In this document: one piece after another, positions 1 to 6,900 of the stretch | How the letters are laid out: each line of letters opens with the position of its first letter | How positions within the stretch are numbered: the stretch's first letter is position 1 | Assembly: GCF_900107765.1 (NCBI RefSeq) | Contig: NZ_FNQY01000009.1 | Location: forward strand, 1 to 64,000 | From: Arachidicoccus rhizosphaerae | GTDB taxonomy: Bacteria; Bacteroidota; Bacteroidia; Chitinophagales; Chitinophagaceae | Reading direction: 5' to 3' | DNA: 64,000 nt | Program-made: the position numbers and the translations under genes | Notes under the pieces: generated by a model | Database searches by the model: none | What the model saw: the letters and a program-made list of their open reading frames with translations, nothing else | Told to the model about the DNA's origin: nothing

Positions 1-663
1 AGAAAAGGTATTCAAATTAGTCTTTATAAATCCCGAATTATAATGCAGGAAAATAACTTGAAAGCCATTCAACCCAGGTCATTCGTTCCAAAAACAACAA
101 ATAGTCGGCACCGATATGCTAAAAGCCCTAACTTATTAAAGGATAGAGCAATGCCGGTAAAGATGAATGAAGTCTGGGTGGGTGATATCACGTACATCCC
201 CTTAAAAGGAGGGAAATTCTGTTATTTAGCCGTGTGGCTGGATCTTTACTCCAGAAGAATAATTGGTTGGACTTTATCGACTCATATGCGAGAGGAAATT
301 GTAATTACCGCTTTTGAAAAAGCTGTCAGATTGAGGAACAAAATTCCAGCAGGGCTCATTGTTCATTCAGACCGAGGAGGTCAATATGCAGGAAATGGCT
401 TTCGCTCCCTTTTAAACAAAAAACAGGTAAGCCAAAGTATGAGTGACCCTGACAACCCTTACGACAATGCATTCATGGAATCATGTTTTAGTCGCTTCAA
501 AGCCGAATTAATGCAAGAAAATAAATGCTTTGAAAGTGTTGAAGATGCCCAAACACAAATTAGGGAATACATAGATCAGTATTATAATGTTATACGATTA
601 CATTCATCTCTGGATTATAATACACCAATAGAATTTGAAACAGAAAAATTAATAGCAGTTTAA
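1..663 (+). CDS. IS3-family transposase (OrfB, DDE integrase core), 5' end outside window
   Basis: The reading frame is open from the first base, so the gene starts upstream; an internal ATG at 43 is unlikely to be the real start. The visible part covers the end of the HTH_21-like region and the whole rve catalytic core. The three acidic residues are readable: D in WVGDITYIP, D in HSDRGGQY (codon at 370) and E in NAFMESCFSRFK. The C-terminal YNxxRLHSSLDYNTP block is typical of IS3 orfB products, normally made as an OrfAB fusion by frameshifting. The product would cut and join the IS ends. OrfA and the left inverted repeat lie outside the window, so it cannot be said whether the element is complete. 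Confidence 0.9.
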   Translation, partial: RKGIQISLYKSRIIMQENNLKAIQPRSFVPKTTNSRHRYAKSPNLLKDRAMPVKMNEVWVGDITYIPLKGGKFCYLAVWLDLYSRRIIGWTLSTHMREEIVITAFEKAVRLRNKIPAGLIVHSDRGGQYAGNGFRSLLNKKQVSQSMSDPDNPYDNAFMESCFSRFKAELMQENKCFESVEDAQTQIREYIDQYYNVIRLHSSLDYNTPIEFETEKLIAV

Positions 664-680
664 AATGAGTAATAAATGGA

Positions 681-727
681 ATGGGCTAGCGCCCATATCG
701 TCCATCAAGTGGGGGCTTCGCGCCCCC
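681..727. terminator. Two adjacent GC-rich hairpins behind the transposase
   Basis: A 6-bp stem (ATGGGC/GCCCAT, loop TAGC) at 681-696 is followed by a 6-bp stem (GGGGGC/GCCCCC) at 711-727. They lie just after the transposase stop and before a short T-run at 743-747. They could terminate transposase transcription or belong to the IS right end. Function is inferred from position only. Confidence 0.4.
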
Positions 728-1153
728 AGACCCCCCGCGGGATTTTTCAGGCATATCTCCTCCAAATAGAACTGGTAGCTCAGTGAACTACCAGAATACC
801 ACTTATCAGGAGTAGCCAACCTTGACTATTCGTCGGAGTGATCATATTCCTCAGCGGATGCTTCCCAGCAGCGCCGCTTATGCTTCTGATCAACGTAAAT
901 CTATAAATCAATTTTTGAAAAGAAAAATCTATCTTTGACTTAGCAAAAACTACTGTCCGGATTTTTCAACACACCTCAAGGAGAGTAAAAAGTTTATTTA
1001 AACGGTGATCGTAAAAGCGTACTGAAAGTAAACGATTCCGTTTATTATGCTACGTGACTTAAGTTTTTTGATAGTCTTGTTATTCACAATTATTTATTCG
1101 AAGTTACTGCATTTGCTTGTCAAGGGGTTATAGAGATAGAAGGAGGTTTATAC
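728..1153. other. Non-coding stretch with one imperfect hairpin
   Basis: No convincing gene is seen here. An imperfect inverted repeat at 772-794 (10 of 11 positions pair around a central G) is the only clear structure; it may be the IS end or a REP-like hairpin. The right half is AT-rich and leads into the AGGAGG ribosome-binding site of the next gene. Confidence 0.4.
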
Positions 1154-1381
1154 GTGGTACACAAGCAGAACTATGTGAAATCAGATGGAGAAGCCGATCT
1201 TGAAGATATAAAAGAAGTCCTGAATTTTAATGGCTTCATGAATATTAAGAGAAATGATTATTTTAATCAAGACTTTGACTTGTTGTTGGAGGATATGCAT
1301 GATGAAAACGTAATTACGATTGACGGAAAGCTCTTTTTTATCGATACGGTTTTTTATATCACAAAGAATGGTAAAGTTTAA
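1154..1381 (+). CDS. Small acidic protein of unknown function
   Basis: A 75-residue protein starting at GTG. The start is chosen because a perfect AGGAGG lies at 1141-1146, 7 bases upstream, which is unusually strong for Bacteroidota, where Shine-Dalgarno signals are generally weak. The protein is rich in Asp, Glu, Asn and Phe, with no signal peptide, membrane segment or motif that I recognise. Its spacing suggests a mixed alpha/beta fold, and its acidity would suit a DNA mimic or an antitoxin-like partner, but that is only a guess. It stands alone between an IS3 element and an integrase remnant. Confidence 0.5.
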   Translation: MVHKQNYVKSDGEADLEDIKEVLNFNGFMNIKRNDYFNQDFDLLLEDMHDENVITIDGKLFFIDTVFYITKNGKV

Positions 1382-1488
1382 TTCTGTTACCTATAATAGC
1401 TTTTTTTATATTGATGACAAGCAAATTAGCAAGCGAACTGTTTAGCTTATTCTTATATTGAAAGTTTAAAACTAAAATCAATATAAGT

Positions 1489-1920
1489 ATGGCGTCCGTT
1501 AAACTATAACCTCGATTGGAAAAGATAAATGTGAGTAATCCAATCCCAATTGATTTACGTTTGACCAAAAACAGAAAGTCTAAGTAGGTTGCTCTTGGTG
1601 TAAATATCAACCCTGACGATTGGAACCAAAAGACAGGCAGAGTTAAATCCAGCCCAACCAATGCTGTGCGAATAAACAGTTTTATTTCTAACAACGAGGC
1701 AGAAGCTGATGCCATTTATCTGGAAATGGAAACTAAATCCAGGTTCATTAGTATCTATGATATATAATCTAGAATTCTTGGTAAGCCCCTGAAAGACTTT
1801 TTTGAGTTCATGACAAAAGGGAGTGCCGCGCTTTCTTCGGAATTGAATATTGGGACAATTAGGCGATTTAATTGCACGCTTGGAAGCACTCATAATATTC
1901 AATTTATTTCGTATTTTTAG
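1489..1920 (+). pseudogene. Tyrosine integrase N-terminal remnant with three in-frame stops
   Basis: One frame from the ATG at 1489 to the TAG at 1920 reads as the arm-type DNA-binding and SAM-like N-terminus of a Bacteroidota tyrosine recombinase: DLRLTKNRKSK, then VALGVNINPDDWNQKTGRVK, then NNEAEADAIYLEMETKSR. It is interrupted by TAA after VKL, TAG after NRKSK and TAA after SIYDI, with no frameshift. The catalytic domain with the R-H-R-Y residues is absent. It is therefore a dead fragment of the integrase of some earlier element. Minus-strand reading frames across it are shadows. Confidence 0.75.
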
Positions 1921-1984
1921 CCTGAACTAAGATATTCACAACCAATTGTAGGAAATGCTGTTAAATATTTTTTATTATTGGATA
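1886..1984 (+). repeat. Diverged ~99-bp direct repeat, copy 1 (copy 2 at 25133-25232)
   Basis: This segment aligns along its length with 25133-25232; the most conserved block includes ACACAACCAATTG-like and GGAAATGCTGTTA sequences and an AT-rich end. Copy 2 lies ahead of the type I restriction operon; copy 1 lies ahead of the decayed ORF6N-DUF1016 pair, at the end of the integrase remnant. The same leader in front of related genes indicates a duplicated or twice-acquired module. Confidence 0.7.
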
Positions 1985-2033
1985 GTTGAGTTGATAAAAG
2001 AGAATTTAAAGTAGATTAAAATACACGAGCCAT

Positions 2034-2615
2034 ATGAATAAACAAATACAAATATCTGAACAATATATTACAAATAGAATTTACACGATTCGCGGGTGCC
2101 AGGTAACGGTTGACAGGGATTTGGCGGAAATGTATCAGGTAGAAGTAAAACGGTTAAATGAACAAGTTAAAAGAAATATTGAGCGTTTCCCAGAAAGCTT
2201 TCGTTTTCAGCTGAGTAACCGAGAAAAAGATGAACTGGTCGCAAATTGCGACCGGTTCGAAACTTGAAAACATTCTCGGACCAATCCCTACGCATTTACA
2301 GAACAAGGCGTCGCTATGCTTTCTGCAATTTTAAGAAGTGATGTTTGCTGTCCAGGTAAGTATTCAAATAATTAATGCATTTGTGCAAATGCGAAGGATT
2401 ATTGGGCAGGAAACTATTCAGCACTTACGACTCTCAAATATTGAAAACAAGCTAGTTGAACACGATCAGAAGTTTAGCCAGATTTTTAATGCATTGGAAC
2501 AAAGCGAGTTACCACAAAAGGAATTTTTTTCGATGGACAAGTTTTTGATGCTTACAGTTTTGTTTCAGATTTAATTAAAGTCGGTCTTAAAACATTTAAC
2601 GTTAGGAGGTGGTTA
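2034..2615 (+). pseudogene. Decayed ORF6N (KilA-N-related) gene
   Basis: Homologous along its length to the intact ORF6N gene at 26894. The first 77 codons read well (ORF6N core with DRDLAEMYQVEVKRLNEQVKRN). A TGA at 2265 then replaces a Leu codon; the frame continues in-frame into the conserved [10 protein letters not shown] block, is lost by an extra T near 2340, and is lost again near 2518. Comparison with the intact copy shows a deletion of about 300 bp, joining a GATTTAATTA site to GGTCTTAAAACATTTAACG and removing the phospholipase-D-like C-terminus. The stop equivalent to that of the intact gene is at 2613-2615. Not functional. Confidence 0.8.
2232..2258. repeat. Palindrome inside the decayed ORF6N gene
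   Basis: Two 13-base arms around a single central A pair with one G-T wobble (inner arm GGTCGCAA/TTGCGACC). The palindrome sits at the same codon position as the 16-bp palindrome of the intact gene at 27090-27124, but its sequence differs. Confidence 0.75.
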
Positions 2616-2664
2616 AAATGTTGATTTATAATTGTTTGAGTAAAATTAAATTGCTAAAGTACCC

Positions 2665-3282
2665 ATTAGGGAATTAACGCATACTAATTACGGGTAAAAG
2701 CTATTCACTGACATCTCTGAGCTAATTGAACAAAGCAAGAGGCGTCTTGGACAGACGACGAATGCTACACTTACGCTTTTATATTGGCAAATAGGCAGAC
2801 GATTCAACTCTGAAGTGCTCAGCAACAAACGGGCTGATTATGGGAAACAGGTAGTTTCGGAGCTTTCTGTGGAATTGGTTGAACAATCCGGCAATGGGTT
2901 TTCTGAAAAGTATTTGCAGAATGATGCAGTTTACGAAGGTTTTTCCCGATGAGTAAATTGTCGCATCAGCAATGCGACAATTGAGGTGGACGCATTTTGC
3001 CTTGCTTATTCCTCGTAAAAACCCACAACAGCGTGAATTCTATGTCGAAATATGTAGAAATGAATAGTGGGGTGTTAAAACACTTCGCAGTAAAATCAAC
3101 GGGATGCTTTATGAAAGAACTGTCATCGGCAAAAAGCCTGACCAATTGATAAAACGGGAAATAAGGACCTTGCGTGAAGAGGATATATTAATGCCTGACT
3201 TGGTATTTAATGATCCTTACATCCTGGATTTTCTTGGTTTGAAAGACACTTATAGTGAACGGAATCTGGAAGATGCAGTGCT
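2665..3282 (+). pseudogene. Decayed DUF1016/YhcG-type nuclease gene
   Basis: Homologous to the intact DUF1016 gene at 27827. The ATG start has become ATT, a stop appears at codon 11, a 2-base deletion lies near 2923, and further stops follow. The homology breaks at about 3282, within the codons matching ERNLEDAVL of the intact gene, where an ISAon1-derived sequence begins. The PDDEXK nuclease half is therefore missing. Confidence 0.8.
2956..2982. repeat. Palindrome inside the decayed DUF1016 gene
   Basis: Two perfect 11-base arms (AATTGTCGCAT and its complement) separated by 5 bases. It is positionally equivalent to the palindrome at 28120-28146 in the intact gene, with one base pair changed on both arms (C-G here, T-A there). 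Confidence 0.75.
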
Positions 3283-3284
3283 CT

Positions 3285-3712
3285 GAGGCTACATTCCAGT
3301 CCCGGGTTATGTTAGAGCCAGTTTCCTCCTCATCCATTTTCATCCAACGTCGGCGCTTAAGGATCAGGAATACTCGGTGGCCGCGAAGGGGGAAGTCCTG
3401 GATGGTTATCTCCGGATAGAAGCCTTTTGAGTGGTATTTGCCTTCACCAAATTCAGCAGGAATCACATTAGGTTCCTCAAGTTGTATTTCAAGGGTATTG
3501 CCGCCTTTTTGTTCTTTGACTGACTTAAGTTCAAAATGGTCCAATATATACTTAGGAGAATAAATTTTATAAGTGCTAGGTAGCTGTCTTGCATATGATT
3601 TTAAATATTCGACAAATTTAAAAATGCAAAAAGGCGCTATTATTAGCGCCTTCTGTGAGCTCCATGGTACGAATCTCGAATCGATTTTTGGAAGAATTAA
3701 AAAGGTTGGCAA
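3285..3712 (-). pseudogene. ISAon1-family transposase N-terminal remnant
   Basis: On the minus strand the frame contains the conserved block GFYPEITIQDFPLRGHRVFLILKRRRW followed by RDWNVA, which I recognise as the N-terminal region of ISAon1-family transposases. The normal continuation is missing: at 3285 the sequence passes into the decayed DUF1016 gene read backwards. No proper start codon precedes the conserved part, and the DDE catalytic ORF of these two-gene elements is absent. It is a broken IS end that probably caused, or followed, the truncation of its neighbour. Confidence 0.65.
3631..3652 (-). terminator. Perfect 9-bp hairpin with T-tract on the minus strand
   Basis: AAGGCGCTA/TAGCGCCTT with a TTAT loop; read leftward, the stem is followed by TTTTTGC. 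This has the form of a rho-independent terminator for leftward transcription, although no leftward gene is seen immediately to its right. It may instead mark an IS end. Confidence 0.45.
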
Positions 3713-3906
3713 GTATTTATAGATTTCATTTTGTTGATAATCATCATGTTGGGATTGACAAGGCGCAGCAACTCGGACAATTTAGTAGAAAAAACGAAAA
3801 TTTTTTGAACAGAAGAAAGCCTGGGAAACAAAATCTATAGAGAATAGCTATCGCTATATTCCTATAAGGTCAAATGATTATTACTTTTTTCGATCCCGTG
3901 AAGTAT

Positions 3907-3942
3907 TGTTAGTGATAAATATATTAAAAATTTATACCTTTA
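3907..3942 (+). promoter_or_regulatory. Candidate promoter of the giant helicase gene
   Basis: TACCTTTA at 3935-3942 is one base off the Bacteroidota -7 consensus TAnnTTTG and lies 15 bases before the ATG. A TTG lies about 25 bases upstream as a weak -33 candidate. Pattern match only. Confidence 0.35.
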
Positions 3943-3957
3943 TAGAAATTCAGTCCC

Positions 3958-6900
3958 ATGGCCGAAGAGACCAAAACGCAGCTTGTGCTTGATTATTTAC
4001 CAGCTATTAATTATGCATTATACCAGAATCATGTTCCTGTTATCAGAACATTATCTGTTAAAAATACTACGGATAAAGAATGGGGGAGCCTCATTATTAA
4101 AATAGAGCCTTCGGATGATTTTGCCGATCCCTTGGAGCTCCATACGGAACAGCTGTTACCGGGCAGCACCTTCCAACCGGAAATTATCCGGCTGAAGCTT
4201 AAACCCTTTTTCATTTATAGTCTTACGGAAAAGATGACTGCCTCTTTAAAGTTGTCTATCCGGGCAGATGAAAAAGAAGTTTACAGCGAGGATTATGATA
4301 TTGACTTGTTGGCATACGATCAATGGCTGGGGAACAGTATCCTTCCGGAAATGCTTTCCGCTTTTGTGATGCCCAATTTGCCTGACCTGGTGCCGATCCT
4401 TAAGTCTACAGCCGGGATACTTGGGAAATGGACAGATAATTCTGCTCTGAATGATTATCAAAGCCAGAACCCCGATCGGGTAAAGAAGCAAATGGCAGCA
4501 CTGTATGCCGTTATAAAAGAGAAAAAAATTACTTATTGTAGCGTCCCGGCCAGCTTCGGCGGTGCTGGACAACGGGTAAGGCTTGTGGATACCGTATTGG
4601 GCACCGGTATGGGCAATTGTCTTGAAATGTCCTTACTATATGCTTCCTGCCTGGAGGCAATGGGATTGCATCCGATACTGGTGCTCATTAAGGGACATGC
4701 CTTTGTAGGCGCCTGGCTGGTAGATGACACTTTCCCAGATACGGTAAACGACGATCCTTCCTTACTTACCAAAAGAATGGCCAGTGGGATTAACGAGATA
4801 CTGCTTATTGAAGCAACTGCCATGAATGAAGGGCCGGCGCCAACCTTTGATGATGCCATACAGCTTGCGGTTAATCATTTTGCCGATCTCTCTACTTTTG
4901 AATATTTTATTGATGTGCACCGCAGCCGTTTCAGTGGCATAAGGCCCATGCCATTAAGAAGAAAGATCGGTGAGGAATGGCAAATGATCGACCATGAAAA
5001 TAGTGTTGTCGAGAAACCGGAGATAAGCAATCCTGCTGCTTTAGAACAAAGCATTAAACTGAACCATGTCAAAGAAATTAATTTCGGGAAACAACAGCTG
5101 TGGGAACGAAAACTTTTGGATCTCAGTCTTCGGAATAACCTGCTTAACCTCCGTATTTCAAAGACATCGCTCCAGTTCATCCCTGTGCCACCTAATGAGT
5201 TAGAGGACGCCATGGCAGGCGGTGATGAGTTTCAGATACTGGCCAGGCCCAGGGACTGGGATAACCCACTCCGTAGTGCCGGTGTTTATCAATCCCTGAA
5301 TAGCCAGGACCCGATGCTTCAATTGGTACGGCAGGAATTAAAACAGAAGCGGCTGCGTGTTTATGTATCAGAAGAAGATCTCTATGCCGGGTTAACCGGG
5401 TTATACCGGAATGCCCGGCAAGCCATGGAGGAGAACGGAGCCAATTCTTTATACCTGGCAATCGGATTACTGCGCTGGTATGAAACGCCTTCCAGTGAAC
5501 GGCCAAGATTTGCACCCATCCTGCTGATGCCTGTGGAGATTATTCGAAAATCAGTTAAGAAAGGCTTCATTATCCGGAGCCGGGAGGAAGATACGGTGCT
5601 GAACATCACCTTACTGGAAAAGCTGAGACAAGACTTCGGACTTGCATTATCCGGTTTAGATCCTCTGCCAAGAGATGAGAGCGGCGTGGATGTAAAACTG
5701 ATCTTCAATATAATACGGCAAACGATCATGTCCATGCCTCGTTGGGATGTGGAAGAACAAATATTTCTGGGCACGTTCTCTTTCAGTAAGTTTATCATGT
5801 GGAATGATCTACATTCAAATGCCGATAAACTAAAAGAGCATCCCATTGTAGCCGGTTTGACCAACGGATCTTTAAAGGATCCGCTTGACTATATTCGGGA
5901 AGAAAATCTTGATAATAAATATGGTTATGAGGACCTGCTGCTTCCAATAAATGCAGACGCTACTCAGTTACGGGCTATTAGCGCCGCTACAGCCGGAAAT
6001 AGCTTCGTCTTACACGGACCCCCAGGTACCGGCAAATCTCAGACAATTACCAATATTATAGCCAATGCGCTATACCGTGGAAAGCGTGTGCTGTTCGTAG
6101 CGGAGAAAATGGCTGCTTTGTCCGTGGTACAAAGCCGTTTGGCGGCGATTGGGTTAGCGCCTTTCTGCCTGGAATTACATTCTAATAAAGCCCGGAAATC
6201 CGAAGTGCTTGCCCAATTGCAAAAGACCATGGAAATCGTTCGGAAGCATGCGCCGGATAGTTTCAAATCGGAGGCGGAGCGGCTCAACCAGTTGCGCAAG
6301 GTATTGAATGAGTATGTAGAAGTGCTGCATCAAAAACAAGCTTATGGCTACTCCCTTTACGACCTGTTCAATGAATATGTTCAATACCCGGAAGCAAAAG
6401 ATGATATCTCGTTTTCTGCGGTGGACTTAAATAGTCTGGACAGGGAAAAGTGGCATCAGTGGATAGATATAGTAGAAGAACTGCAAATAGCCGCCGGCTT
6501 ATGTGGCGACGCTTCCAAAAGAAATCCCCTCTATGGTCTGGAACTCGGTGAATATAGCAGCCAGCAAAAAGAAAAAATTCGCCAGGAACTTGGATTGTTC
6601 ATCAAGGCCCGTGAAAAGCTGAACCAGATATTGCAACAGGTTACCCAAATATTGCACTGGCCAGATGATAGCTGGACAGACGGGCAACTTCAAAAATTTA
6701 AGGAGCTGATCGACTGTATCTTTCAGTTACCCGATATGCCGGAAAGCTTCTTTCAAATCCAGCATTTATCGGATTTCGAAGAAGCGTTATTACCATTGAT
6801 CAACGCAGGAGAACAGCGGGATAAAATAAGTAGTACGTTGAGCCAAAAATTCCAGGCAACATTGTTAGAAGCGCCTGCAGGTGAGCTACTCACCGCGTGG

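Noticed and set aside
1359-1902. Two overlapping leftward frames of about 115 codons
   Set aside because: They are antisense to the integrase remnant on the plus strand, which explains the sequence better.
3655-3840. 61-codon rightward frame
   Set aside because: No homology recognised; starts inside the hairpin/IS remnant area and has no start signal.
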